Assembly (NCBI GenBank): GCA_014649575.1
Contig: BMTH01000005.1
Span: 248,001-312,000, forward strand
From: Streptomyces griseoincarnatus
Lineage (GTDB): Bacteria > Actinomycetota > Actinomycetes > Streptomycetales > Streptomycetaceae
Reading direction: 5' to 3'
DNA length: 64,000 nucleotides
Positions 7,962 to 16,204 of the stretch are shown piece after piece. The translations under genes were made by a program, and so were the position numbers. Under the pieces are notes generated by a model. That model was not told the DNA's origin and searched no databases. It worked only from the letters and a program-made list of their open reading frames with translations. Within the stretch, counting starts at the first letter, position 1; each line of letters opens with the position of its first letter.

Positions 7962-8420
7962 TCAGCGGCGGGCGTGGCGCGGGGAGAGCAGCCCCGCGTC
8001 GCGCGTCCGCCCGATGAGGCGGAGCGCCCCGCGCCGGCTGTAGCCGGTCTGGTCCATCACGGCGAGCACCGGGTCTGCGCCCCGCTCCTGAGCGGCCCGG
8101 TACGCCCGGGCCACGACCGGCCACTGGGTCCGCCCTCTTCGAGGCTCCTCCCGGTGGTGCGTGCCGCCGCTCTCCTCCTCCCCCGGCTCGGGCTCGGCGC
8201 CGCAGGCCCGCGCCAGCGGACCCTCGATCCAGTCCGCGAACACGGCCAGGTCCTCCAGCGCGAGCGCGGGGCGGGCCTGGACGTCCTCCACACAGACCCA
8301 GCCCTCGCCCACGGACGCCAGCGCCTCGATCGTGGCCCCGTCGCGGAAGGCCAGCCGCACATGGAGCCACCGGGTGGTGCGCTCGCCCTCCCGCACCTCC
8401 CACGCGGGCCACACGGCCAC
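7962..8420 (-). CDS. DUF6214-family protein
   Basis: About 152 residues. The start is placed at GTG 8420 (VAVWPAWEVREGE) because GGAGG precedes it by 5 nt on the coding strand; an upstream GTG at 8474 would add 18 residues unlike the family. The N-terminal half (WLHVRLAFRDGATIEALA, then ALALEDLAVFADWIEGPL) matches the Streptomyces DUF6214 family. The C-terminal half has a helix-turn-helix-like stretch (YSRRGALRLIGRTRDAGLL). No function is known. It converges on the DUF305 gene. Confidence 0.65.
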   Translation of the reverse strand: MAVWPAWEVREGERTTRWLHVRLAFRDGATIEALASVGEGWVCVEDVQARPALALEDLAVFADWIEGPLARACGAEPEPGEEESGGTHHREEPRRGRTQWPVVARAYRAAQERGADPVLAVMDQTGYSRRGALRLIGRTRDAGLLSPRHARR

Positions 8421-8623
8421 CGCACCCTCCGCCGGAGAGCGATCGGAAAGTTGAAGAAAAGATGCCTCGAGCACACAGGCAACGTAACGGCGTGATCAGT
8501 TTCCCTCCGTAGAACACGCACCCCGGACGGCGGACGGCACCCTGTCAGCGGAGTGCGGGCGGTGTCATGCTGGGAGGCGCCGGTGGTCCCCGCCGGTGCC
8601 CCCCTCGGGGTGAGGAGTTCCCC

Positions 8624-9982
8624 GTGCTGCGTGTCGCCGTCGTCGGAAGCGGACCCAGCGGGTGTTACACCGCCCAGCATCTCGTCCAGCTCGATCCCGG
8701 GGCGCGGGTCGACGTCCTCGACCGCCTGCCCTGCCCCTACGGCCTGGTCCGCTACGGCGTGGCCCCGGACCACGAGAAGATCAAGTCCCTGCAGGGCAGC
8801 CTGCGCACGGTGCTGGAGCACGAGCGGGTGCGGTTCCTCGGCGCGGTGCCTGTCGGGCCGGGCGGGGTGCCGGCGGCCCGGCTGCGGGAGCTGTACCACG
8901 CGGTGGTGTACTGCGTGGGCGCCGCCACGGACCGGCATCTGGACGTCCCGGGCGAGGACCTCCCGGGCAGCTGGTCGGCGACCGCGTTCGTGTCCTGGTA
9001 CAGCGCGCACCCGGACGCCGCCGACACCGGGTTCCTGCGCGAGGTGCGGTCGGCGGTCGTGGTCGGGGTGGGGAACGTCGCCGTGGACGTCACGCGCATG
9101 CTGGCGCGCGGGTCGGGGGAACTGCGCCCGACCGACATGCCGCACACGGCGCTGACCGCACTCGAGGCGAGCGAGGTCACGGAGATCCACATGGTCGGCC
9201 GGCGCGGCCCCTCGCAGGCCCGCTTCACCACCAAGGAGCTGCGCGAACTGGGCACCCTGCCGGACACCGCCGTCCACGTCGACGCGGCCGAGGCGGCGCT
9301 CGACCCGGCGTTCACCGACCCGTCCGGCCTGCCCCCGCCCCTGCGCCGCAACGTCGAGGTGCTGCGCGGCTGGACGGAGCCGCCGCGACCGGAGGCCCGG
9401 CGCCTGATCCGTCTGCGGTTCTTTCTCCGCCCGGTCGAACTGCTCGCCGTCGACGGCCGGGTGGGCGCCGTGCGCTTCGAACGGACGGCGCCCGACGGGG
9501 AGGGCGGGGTCACCGGGACGGGCCGCTTCGAGGACGTCGAGGGGCAGCTGGTGCTCCGCTCGGTCGGGTACCGGGGGGTGCCTCTGGAGGGGCTGCCGTT
9601 CGACGCGGCGACGGGCACGGTGCCGCACCTCGCAGGACGGGTGCTGCGCGGGGGCGCCGTCGCCCCGGGCGAGTACGTCGCGGGCTGGATCAAGCGGGGC
9701 CCGACCGGCGTCATCGGCACCAACCGCTCGTGCGCGAAGGAGACGGTGACGTCCCTGCTCCAGGACGCTCCGTCCCTCACCGCCCGCGCCCTCCCCGACG
9801 ACCCCCTGCCGGCGCTCCGCGCCGAGGGCGTGGACCCCGTTCCCTGGCAGGGCTGGGAGTCCATCGAACGCGCGGAGTCCCGCTGGGGCGCCTCCCTCGG
9901 CCGGGGCCTCGTGAAGCTTCCGGACTGGGAGTCACTGCTGACGGCGGCGCGGGGAGGGGACGGCGTCGATCCCCGGCCGTGA
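8624..9982 (+). CDS. FprA-type ferredoxin-NADP reductase
   Basis: 452 residues, typical for adrenodoxin-reductase-like enzymes. The FAD-binding GSGPSG motif is at residues 8-13 and YGLVRYGVAPDHEKIK follows near 40-55, both hallmarks of FprA. The NADPH-binding motif GVGNVAVD is in the middle (about residue 150) with RRGPSQARFT behind it. It moves electrons between NADPH and a ferredoxin, commonly serving cytochromes P450; none is encoded nearby. GTG 8624 is preferred over the earlier in-frame ATG because GAGGAG lies 6 nt before it and the FAD motif is then at the usual distance. Confidence 0.9.
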   Translation: MLRVAVVGSGPSGCYTAQHLVQLDPGARVDVLDRLPCPYGLVRYGVAPDHEKIKSLQGSLRTVLEHERVRFLGAVPVGPGGVPAARLRELYHAVVYCVGAATDRHLDVPGEDLPGSWSATAFVSWYSAHPDAADTGFLREVRSAVVVGVGNVAVDVTRMLARGSGELRPTDMPHTALTALEASEVTEIHMVGRRGPSQARFTTKELRELGTLPDTAVHVDAAEAALDPAFTDPSGLPPPLRRNVEVLRGWTEPPRPEARRLIRLRFFLRPVELLAVDGRVGAVRFERTAPDGEGGVTGTGRFEDVEGQLVLRSVGYRGVPLEGLPFDAATGTVPHLAGRVLRGGAVAPGEYVAGWIKRGPTGVIGTNRSCAKETVTSLLQDAPSLTARALPDDPLPALRAEGVDPVPWQGWESIERAESRWGASLGRGLVKLPDWESLLTAARGGDGVDPRP

Positions 9983-10042
9983 CGGCGCCGACCGCCCGAA
10001 GGACGCGCGCGTCGGCGCAGTCGCTCCGGCACGGAGACGCCC

Positions 10043-10088
10043 GCAGGGGGTGCGCTGCCGGCCGGCCGTCCAACAGCGCACCCCCTGC
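10043..10088. terminator. Bidirectional terminator between convergent genes
   Basis: Perfect 15-bp stem, GCAGGGGGTGCGCTG (10043-10057) with its complement at 10074-10088, loop 16 nt. It lies between the convergent reductase and amidase genes. Confidence 0.85.
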
Positions 10089-10105
10089 CGCCTCCGTAAC
10101 CCCGC

Positions 10106-11548
10106 CTACCGCGTCTCCGCCGCTGCCGCCTGCCGGGGATCGACCGGCGCCAGCACCCCGAGGCGGTCCTCGATCGCCTGGGCGGCCGCCAGACACAGGT
10201 CCTCCCGGAACGCACGGCCCACCACCTGCACCCCGCACGGCAGTCCGTCGCGGATCCCGGCCGGCACGGCCACCGCGGGCACGCCCGCGAAGCTGGTCAC
10301 CGTGCACAGCCGCATCCCGTCGGCGACCCGCTCGCGCCCCGCCGCGTCCCGCGACTCCAGTCCCGGCTCGACGGGCGGCTCGGTGAACACCGGCCCGAGC
10401 AACAGCGGAAATCGGTCGAGGAACTCCGCCCACGAGCGGCGGATGCCGAGCCAGGCACCCATCAGCCGCACGAGTTCCGCGGCGTCGGCGGGCGGCGTCT
10501 TCTCCAGGGCCAGCTGGATGTAGCGGTCCCCGCCGTCACCGAGCAGCTGCCGCACGGCCGGCCAGGTCGGCGCGAACTCGGTCAGGGTGATCCTGCCGTA
10601 CGCCTCGAGCGCCTCGTCGAGCCGGGGGACGTCGGCCACCTCCGTCACGTCGTAGCCCGCGTCGCTCAGCGCGTCCGCCGCCGCGGTGAGCGCCTCTCGG
10701 ACGGCAGGGTGCACGCCGCGGCCACCGGGGTCGGCGACGAGCGCGACCCTGACCGGCCCCGGCAGCGGTGGGCCGTCGAGCGGCACCGGCACCGCCCGGG
10801 GATCCCGCGGATCGGTCCCGGCCAGCGCCTCGTACGCCAGCCGCAGGTCGGCGACCGTGCGGGCCAGGGGTCCGTCGGTGACCAGCATCTGCGCGGCCGG
10901 CCCGGGGTCGTCCGGGCCGAGCACGCGGTGGTCGGCGGGGAACCGCCCGGGGGTCGGCTTCAGCCCCGCGACACCGCAGAAGGAGGCCGGGATCCGCACC
11001 GACCCGCCGGAGTCGTTGCCGAGACCGAGGGCCGCCATGCCGGTGGCGACGGCCGCCCCGTCGCCGCCGCTGGAGCCGCCCGGGGTCCGGCTCGGGTCCC
11101 ACGGGTTGACGGTGTGGCCGAACAGCTCGCTGCGGGTGTGCATCCCGGCGAGGACCAGCGTGGGCATGTTGCTGTGACCGATCGGCACGGCGCCCGCCGC
11201 GCGCAGCCGTACCACCGGGGGCGCGTCGGCCGCCGCCACGAGGTCGTGGAAGCGCGGCAGCCCGAAGGTGGTCGGCACACCCTCGACCGGGGTGGTCTCC
11301 TTCACCGTGAACGGCACGCCCGCCAGCGGCCCCAGCTCCTCGCCCGCGGCCCGCCGTCGGTCCATGCGCGCCGCGTCCTCGCGGGCCCGGCCGGCCATCA
11401 GCTGGGTCACCGCGTTGACCCGCGGGTTGACCTCGGCGATGCGTTCCAGATGGCTGTCGACCAGATCGGCCGCCGAGATCCTGCCGCTGCGGACCGCCGC
11501 CGCCTGGTCGGCCGCCGTCATGGCCCACATCGTGTCCTGCCCGCCCAT
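10106..11548 (-). CDS. Amidase-signature hydrolase
   Basis: 480 residues. The Ser-cisSer-Lys catalytic machinery is visible: Lys in FTVKETTP at about residue 83, the Gly/Ser loop TPGGSSGG at about 155-162 and the nucleophile Ser in GNDSGGSVR at about 178-184. Such enzymes hydrolyse carboxylic amides; substrates range from amino acid amides to plant or xenobiotic amides and cannot be told here. The start at 11548 has AGGAG close upstream. The gene is divergent from a TetR gene with a palindrome between them, so induction by that regulator's ligand is likely. Confidence 0.9.
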   Translation of the reverse strand: MGGQDTMWAMTAADQAAAVRSGRISAADLVDSHLERIAEVNPRVNAVTQLMAGRAREDAARMDRRRAAGEELGPLAGVPFTVKETTPVEGVPTTFGLPRFHDLVAAADAPPVVRLRAAGAVPIGHSNMPTLVLAGMHTRSELFGHTVNPWDPSRTPGGSSGGDGAAVATGMAALGLGNDSGGSVRIPASFCGVAGLKPTPGRFPADHRVLGPDDPGPAAQMLVTDGPLARTVADLRLAYEALAGTDPRDPRAVPVPLDGPPLPGPVRVALVADPGGRGVHPAVREALTAAADALSDAGYDVTEVADVPRLDEALEAYGRITLTEFAPTWPAVRQLLGDGGDRYIQLALEKTPPADAAELVRLMGAWLGIRRSWAEFLDRFPLLLGPVFTEPPVEPGLESRDAAGRERVADGMRLCTVTSFAGVPAVAVPAGIRDGLPCGVQVVGRAFREDLCLAAAQAIEDRLGVLAPVDPRQAAAAETR

Positions 11549-11601
11549 CGCGCTCCTGCTCCCCTGTCGTGCGGTGCTCGTTCCCGACCGTACTACGGAA
11601 G

Positions 11602-11617
11602 CGATACAGTCGTATCG
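11602..11617. promoter_or_regulatory. Inverted repeat in the amidase/tetR gap, likely operator
   Basis: CGATAC (11602-11607) and GTATCG (11612-11617) are perfect arms with a 4-bp centre in a 90-bp divergent gap. The likely function is binding by the adjacent TetR protein. Confidence 0.65.
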
Positions 11618-11638
11618 GAATAAGGAGGCCGACCGACC

Positions 11639-12262
11639 ATGCCCAAGCAGGTGGACTACGAGAGCAGACGTCGCCGGATCGCCGAGGCCGTCTGCCTCCT
11701 GGCCGACGAGCAGGGGCCGGAGGGGGTGAGCATGCGGGACGTGGCGACTCGGGCGCAGGTCTCGCTGGGTGCCGTGCAACGGTGCTTCCGCACCAAGGAG
11801 GAGATGCTCCTGTTCGCCGTCGATCACGTCGGCGAGCGCGTGACGGCACGGGTCAGGGCGCGCATCGCCGCGGGTCCGGCACAGTCGGCCGCCACCGCGC
11901 TCGGCCACGCGACCGACGAGGTCGCGCTGCTCAGGGAGGAACACCGCGCCGAGGCACGCATCTGGCTGGCGTTCGTCGCCCAGGCCGCCGTCAGCGCGTC
12001 ACTCGCCGAGCCGTTGAGGAACAGTTACGCGGCCCTGCAGGAGCTGTTCGTCCGTCTGATCACGGAGGCGGCCGCGAGCGGCGCGGCCGACGGGCCCGAC
12101 GCCGTGTGCGAGGCGCGCACGCTGCTCGCGCTGACGGACGGCCTGACCGGCCATGTCCTGATCGGCCACGTGACCGCGAGGGAGGCCGAGGGCGTGCTGC
12201 ACGCACATCTGGCCGGACTCTGGGCCCGTCTCGGTGTCACCGGCCCCGAGGCGGAGGGCTGA
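11639..12262 (+). CDS. TetR/AcrR-family regulator, divergent from the amidase
   Basis: 207 residues with an N-terminal helix-turn-helix (GVSMRDVATRAQVSLGAVQR, then CFRTKEEMLL, at about residues 30-60) and a helical ligand domain. ATG 11639 follows AAGGAGG (11622-11628). The short gap to the amidase gene with an inverted repeat points to joint control of both genes. It ends 17 bp from the convergent ArsR gene. Confidence 0.9.
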   Translation: MPKQVDYESRRRRIAEAVCLLADEQGPEGVSMRDVATRAQVSLGAVQRCFRTKEEMLLFAVDHVGERVTARVRARIAAGPAQSAATALGHATDEVALLREEHRAEARIWLAFVAQAAVSASLAEPLRNSYAALQELFVRLITEAAASGAADGPDAVCEARTLLALTDGLTGHVLIGHVTAREAEGVLHAHLAGLWARLGVTGPEAEG

Positions 12263-12279
12263 CCGCGCGGACCGAGCCG

Positions 12280-12633
12280 TCAGGCATGCGCGTCCCGTGC
12301 CGCCTGGCGGCGTGCCGCGACGAGCAGGGCGTCGAGGAGGCCCGGGAACAGGGCGTCCAGATCCTCACGGCGCAGGCCGTTCATCTTGGCGGTGCCCTCG
12401 TAGACCTGCTGGATCACGCCGCTCTCGCGCAGCACGCGGAAGTGGTGCGTGGTGGTGGACTTGGTGACCGGGAGGTCGAAGCGGGAGCAGGACAACGCGG
12501 CCTCGGCGTCCGCCAGTTCGCTGACGATGCGCAGGCGGACGGGGTCGGACAGCGCGTGCAGCACTGAGTCCAGCCGGATCTCGTCGCGCGTGGGGTGCGG
12601 GAGTACGCGAGGGCTGGGAGGGGCGGTCGTCAC
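12280..12633 (-). CDS. ArsR-family winged-helix regulator
   Basis: 117 residues, GTG start. The winged-helix domain (LHALSDPVRLRIVSELAD, then STTTHHFRVLRESGVIQQ) spans about residues 25-90. The only Cys visible lies in ALSCSRFDLP, with no CxC metal site, so sensing of metals is not indicated. It is divergent from a flavin oxidoreductase gene and the gap holds two matching inverted repeats, so it probably represses that enzyme and itself. Confidence 0.88.
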   Translation of the reverse strand: MTTAPPSPRVLPHPTRDEIRLDSVLHALSDPVRLRIVSELADAEAALSCSRFDLPVTKSTTTHHFRVLRESGVIQQVYEGTAKMNGLRREDLDALFPGLLDALLVAARRQAARDAHA

Positions 12634-12666
12634 GGCGGCTCCATGGTGCTCCGGGAAGCACCATAG

Positions 12667-12716
12667 TACGAGAACCTTCGTAGTTTGACATCTCCCGTAC
12701 TACGACGGCTATCGTA
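12667..12716. promoter_or_regulatory. Two matching inverted repeats TACGA-N6-TCGTA, probable ArsR operators
   Basis: Site 1 is 12667-12682 and site 2 is 12701-12716, with identical 5-bp arms, 6-bp centres and 34-bp spacing, about three helical turns. A TTGACA box (12685-12690), plausibly the -35 of the oxidoreductase gene, lies between them, and the second site covers the expected -10. Confidence 0.75.
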
Positions 12717-12756
12717 CGAGTCCCGCACTCGCCGCCCCCTCCGAACGGAGCCCACC

Positions 12757-13836
12757 GTGAGCACGCTCTTCGAGCCGTACACCCTGCGCGCCCTGACGAT
12801 CCCCAACCGCGTGTGGATGGCGCCGATGTGCCAGTACTCGGCCGCGCCGGACGGCCCGGAGGCGGGTGCGCCGAACGACTGGCACTTCGCGCACTACGCC
12901 GCCCGCGCCACCGGCGGCACGGGACTGATCGTCGTCGAGGCCACGGCGGTGTCGCCGGAGGGCCGCATCTCGCCGTACGACCTCGGCATCTGGAACGACA
13001 CCCAGGTCGAGGCGTTCCGCCGGATCACCCGTTTCCTCGCCGCACAGGGCACCGTGCCGGCCGTCCAGCTCGCGCACGCCGGACGCAAGGCGGCGACCGA
13101 CCAGCCTTGGAAGGGCGGGGCGCCGCTCGGCCCCGATGAGCGCGCCTGGCAGCCGGTCGCACCCAGCGCGGTCCCGTTCGCCGAGGATCACCAGGTGCCG
13201 GACGAGCTGAGCACGGAGGAGATCCGGGAGATCGTCGGCCAGTTCCGCGCCGCCGCCCGCCGCGCCCTCGCCGCCGGTTTCGAGATCGCCGAGATCCACG
13301 GCGCCCACGGCTACCTGATCAACGAGTTCCTCTCCCCTCACTCCAACCACCGCACCGACGCCTACGGCGGTTCGTACGACAACCGCACGCGGTTCGCGTT
13401 CGAGGTGGTGGACGCCGTGCGCGAGGAATGGCCGGACGACAAGCCGCTGTTCTTCCGCGTCTCCGCCACGGACTGGCTGGACGCGGACGGCTGGACCCCG
13501 GACGACACCGTCCGCCTCGCCGCCGACCTGCACGCCCGGGGCGTGGACCTGCTCGACGTCTCCACCGGCGGCAACGCCCCGGGCGTCCGCATCCCGGCCG
13601 GCCCCGGTTACCAGGTGCCGTTCGCCGCGCGGGTGCGCCGGGAGACGCCGATGCCGGTCGCTGCCGTGGGTCTGATCACGGACGCCGGGCAGGCGGAGAA
13701 GATTCTCGCCAACGGCGAGGCGGACGCCGTGCTGCTGGGCCGTGAACTGCTGCGCAACCCCTCCTGGGCCCGCCAGGCCGCCCGCGAGCTGGACGCGGAA
13801 GTGAGCGTGCCGGACCAGTACCACCGCTCCATCTGA
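12757..13836 (+). CDS. Old-yellow-enzyme family NAD(P)H:flavin oxidoreductase (YqjM-like)
   Basis: 359 residues, TIM-barrel FMN enzyme. YqjM-class marks are present: the redox-tuning Cys in APMCQYSA at residue 25, QLAHAGRKA, the substrate-binding His pair in IHGAHGYLINEFLSPHSN, and YGGSYDNRTRF. It reduces activated C=C bonds using NAD(P)H. GTG 12757 is preceded by GGAG. It is divergent from the ArsR gene, which likely controls it in response to an electrophile or other stress signal. Confidence 0.92.
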   Translation: MSTLFEPYTLRALTIPNRVWMAPMCQYSAAPDGPEAGAPNDWHFAHYAARATGGTGLIVVEATAVSPEGRISPYDLGIWNDTQVEAFRRITRFLAAQGTVPAVQLAHAGRKAATDQPWKGGAPLGPDERAWQPVAPSAVPFAEDHQVPDELSTEEIREIVGQFRAAARRALAAGFEIAEIHGAHGYLINEFLSPHSNHRTDAYGGSYDNRTRFAFEVVDAVREEWPDDKPLFFRVSATDWLDADGWTPDDTVRLAADLHARGVDLLDVSTGGNAPGVRIPAGPGYQVPFAARVRRETPMPVAAVGLITDAGQAEKILANGEADAVLLGRELLRNPSWARQAARELDAEVSVPDQYHRSI

Positions 13837-13859
13837 CCTGCTCACCGCTCCCCCTGTCG

Positions 13860-13903
13860 CGCCGGCGGCCCGGAACCCTACGAAGGGTTCCGGGCCGCCG
13901 GCG
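13860..13903 (+). terminator. Strong 20-bp-stem terminator after the oxidoreductase gene
   Basis: A perfect stem pairs 13860-13879 with 13884-13903 around ACGA, 24 nt past the stop. A short pyrimidine-rich run follows. Confidence 0.92.
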
Positions 13904-13949
13904 TCTGTCGTTCCCGGGCTTCCTGGCCGGATCCGGACCACGCGAAACG

Positions 13950-13978
13950 TTGACCAGAAAGCGCTTTCCCTCTACGTT
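13950..13978 (+). promoter_or_regulatory. Pectate lyase promoter with a palindrome inside the spacer
   Basis: -35 TTGACC (13950-13955), 17-bp spacer, -10 TACGTT (13973-13978). The perfect palindrome GAAAGCGCTTTC (13957-13968) fills the spacer and resembles LacI-family operators. A second palindrome, GAACGCGTTC (14011-14020), lies in the leader. This predicts repression until a pectin breakdown product is present; no LacI gene is in the window. Confidence 0.75.
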
Positions 13979-14098
13979 CCGTTCATCGACGTGACCGGGC
14001 CGTGACCGTTGAACGCGTTCGGCCCGCGCGTCGTACAGGCACATGTACGTCGTTCATCCACATGCTCGACACCCCCACATCACCACAGAAGGAACGAC

Positions 14099-14902
14099 AT
14101 GACATCCGCGACACGACCGCGCACCCCACGGCGCGCGCTGACGGGCACGCTCGCCACCCTGGGCCTCTCGGTTGGCATGGTCCTGACCACCGCGGCTCCG
14201 TCCGCGCAGGCCGCCACCTGGCCGACCCCCAACGGCAGCCAGGGCGTCTCCTCCACCATCTCCGTGTCCGGCACCAAGGACTACGGGATGAAGCGCCTCT
14301 ACGGCACCGGCGATCTGGGCTCGGGCGGCCAGGACGAGGACCAGGGCCCGATCCTGAAGCTGGCCGACGGCGCGGTCATCAAGAACGTGATCCTCGGCGC
14401 CCCGGCCGCCGACGGCATCCACTGCGAAGGCTCCTGCACGTTGCAGAACGTCTGGTGGGAGGACGTCGGCGAGGACGCGGCCACCTTCAAGGGCAAGTCG
14501 TCCGGGGCGGTCTACACCGTGAGCGGCGGCGGCGCGAAGGAGGCGAGCGACAAGGTCTTCCAGTTCAACGGCGCGGGCACGCTGAACGTGTCGAACTTCG
14601 CCGTGCAGAACTTCGGCACGTTCGTCCGCTCCTGCGGCAACTGCTCCACCCAGTACAAACGGACGATCAACCTCAACTCCATCGAGGTGACCTGGAAGGG
14701 CGGCCGCATCGCCGGCATCAACACCAACTACGGCGACAGCGCGACCCTGCGGAACATCACGGTCGTCGGCGACGGCAGCAGGAAGATCGTGCCGTGCCAG
14801 AAGTACATCGGCAACAACACCGGCAAGGAGCCGAGCAGCAACGGCTCCGGCCCCGACGGCACGTACTGCAAGTACAGCTCGTCCGACGTCACCTACCGGT
14901 AG
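14099..14902 (+). CDS. Secreted pectate lyase (PL3-type)
   Basis: 267 residues. A signal peptide with Arg-rich N-terminus and AQA|ATW cleavage (about residue 39) is followed by a right-handed beta-helix of the pectate lyase 3 type, seen in IKNVILGAPAADGIHC, LQNVWWEDVGEDAATFKG and VQNFGTFVRSCGNC. It cleaves polygalacturonate by beta-elimination outside the cell, with calcium. ATG 14099 fits the signal peptide and has GAAGGA just upstream. The promoter carries a LacI-type palindrome in its spacer. Confidence 0.93.
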   Translation: MTSATRPRTPRRALTGTLATLGLSVGMVLTTAAPSAQAATWPTPNGSQGVSSTISVSGTKDYGMKRLYGTGDLGSGGQDEDQGPILKLADGAVIKNVILGAPAADGIHCEGSCTLQNVWWEDVGEDAATFKGKSSGAVYTVSGGGAKEASDKVFQFNGAGTLNVSNFAVQNFGTFVRSCGNCSTQYKRTINLNSIEVTWKGGRIAGINTNYGDSATLRNITVVGDGSRKIVPCQKYIGNNTGKEPSSNGSGPDGTYCKYSSSDVTYR

Positions 14903-14930
14903 CCCCCCACGGGCAGCGGCCGTGGGGGGC
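14902..14930 (+). terminator. Terminator directly after the pectate lyase stop
   Basis: GCCCCCCACGG (14902-14912) pairs with 14920-14930 across a 7-nt loop, starting at the last base of the stop codon. Confidence 0.85.
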
Positions 14931-14985
14931 GTCCGAGTTGCGTCCCCCACGGCCGCCGGCCTTCTTCGCGTCCGCCCGCGTACGG

Positions 14986-15750
14986 TCAGTTCCCGCCCAC
15001 CAGCGAGCGGACCTGGCCTTCCAACTCCCGCCGGTAGTCCGCGTACGCGGCCCGCAGTCCGTCGCCCGGCCAGCCGGCGGGGAGCAGGGAGGGCGGCAGC
15101 ACGGGGTCCGCGAGCAGGTGACGCACCACGGCCGCGAAGAGGGTGAGCCGCTCGGCCGGACGCCCGGTGCGTCCCACGTGCCCGAGCAGCTCGCGGGCCT
15201 CGTCCGCCCAGGCGTCCAACGGCCAGAGAAGCGCGGCCAGTTCGGCTGCGGGCCGCGCGGGGCGGGTCGTGCCGCGTTCGGCCACCTCGTCGAGAGCGGC
15301 GGGCAGCGGGCGGTCAACGTTGGCGGGGCGCAGCCACACCCCCTCGCGCAGCTCGGCGAGGCGCAGTCCGGCCAGCCGGGTGCGCAGCTCCGCCCGTTCG
15401 GCGGGGCCGCGCCCGGTCGCGGTGACGACGACCAGCTCCCAATCACCGCCCCAGGGGCGGGTGCGCGGCCGCACGGACTCGTCCTGGCGGCGCTGGCGTT
15501 CCAGCAGCCGGCCGCTGAGGCGGTAGCCGGTGTCCGTGCGGCGCAGGTCCTCGGCGGCGACCATCCGGCTCAGCGCGGCCCGCAGCGTCGACCCGCCGAG
15601 GTCGAAGCTCTCCACCAGCCGTACGAGCTCCCGCGCCGGCAGCTCCGGCGGATGCGTGCCCAGCAGCAGACTGAGGACGACCGACCGCGCGGACAGCGGA
15701 CGCAGCCGCGGCCCGTCCGGCGCCGGCTCCGCCGGGTCGTTGCTCCGCAT
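14986..15750 (-). CDS. PaaX-family transcriptional repressor-like protein
   Basis: 254 residues. The N-terminal winged helix (SARSVVLSLLLG, then GGSTLRAALSRMVAAEDL) is followed by the PaaX central and C-terminal domains (DWELVVVTATGRG, LREGVWLRPANVD). PaaX in other bacteria represses phenylacetate catabolism by sensing phenylacetyl-CoA. No paa genes are in the window, so the target here is open. An acyl-CoA dehydrogenase gene lies 500 bp upstream in divergent orientation, across a scar. Confidence 0.85.
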   Translation of the reverse strand: MRSNDPAEPAPDGPRLRPLSARSVVLSLLLGTHPPELPARELVRLVESFDLGGSTLRAALSRMVAAEDLRRTDTGYRLSGRLLERQRRQDESVRPRTRPWGGDWELVVVTATGRGPAERAELRTRLAGLRLAELREGVWLRPANVDRPLPAALDEVAERGTTRPARPAAELAALLWPLDAWADEARELLGHVGRTGRPAERLTLFAAVVRHLLADPVLPPSLLPAGWPGDGLRAAYADYRRELEGQVRSLVGGN

Positions 15751-15761
15751 GAACGGTTACT

Positions 15762-15890
15762 TTAGGCCTTGACCCGGCCCGGCCCCTTCCAGGTGATGCC
15801 GCCCCGGCCGACCTCGCGTCCGCTGTCGAAGGGCCACTGCGTCATCACGGTGACGCCGAGCTGACGCCCGCGGGGCCGGCGCATCAGCCG
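15762..15890 (-). pseudogene. 3' remnant of an unidentified gene
   Basis: About 40 codons with strong Streptomyces codon bias run antisense to the neighbouring scar and end in TAA at 15762, 11 bp ahead of the paaX-like gene. The visible end reads VTVMTQWPFDSGREVGR and then GGITWKGPGRVKA. I do not recognise it. No plausible start and no continuation of the bias beyond about 15890 is seen, where the broken glycoside hydrolase begins on the other strand, so it looks truncated at a junction. Confidence 0.4.
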
Positions 15891-16196
15891 CCGCGCGTCA
15901 CCGAGCACGGCTGACCCACCGGCGAGGAACGTCCCCAACGGCAGGCCGAGGTGGGCGACACGGTGGTCGGGGTAGTCGCCGAGCTGGCGGACGACGGCGA
16001 CACGGTGGTCGGGGTCGTCGCCGAGCTGGCGGACGAGCCGCGGCTGAGCGGTTGCACGCACTTCGCGCTGCGGGACGCCGACAGCTCGCGGCGGGGACTG
16101 TTCCACCGCTTCGGGCTCACCACGGACGACCACACACGCGAGCCCGCCTTCGGCACGTACAAGGGGCCGATCGACCGGCACGGCCGAGGGGACGCA
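15888..16196 (+). pseudogene. Truncated 3' end of a glycoside hydrolase gene with an in-frame stop
   Basis: About 100 codons match the C-terminal part of a (beta/alpha)8-barrel glycosidase. The motif TE-[HFY]-GWPTG, whose Glu is catalytic in such enzymes, appears as TEHG-stop-PTG at 15900-15921, with TGA where TGG for Trp is expected. It continues with ERPQRQAEVGDTVVGV, then THFALRDADSSRRGLFHRFG and REPAFGTYKGPIDRHGRG, the usual ending. The 5' part is missing and a 42-bp tandem duplication is present, so the fragment is dead. Confidence 0.65.
15955..16038 (+). repeat. 42-bp in-frame tandem duplication within the glycosidase remnant
   Basis: Copies at 15955-15996 and 15997-16038 are nearly identical, differing in one internal base (A/C) plus the last bases. 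Each encodes a DTVVGVVAELAD block. Confidence 0.9.
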
Positions 16197-16204
16197 CATC
16201 AATG

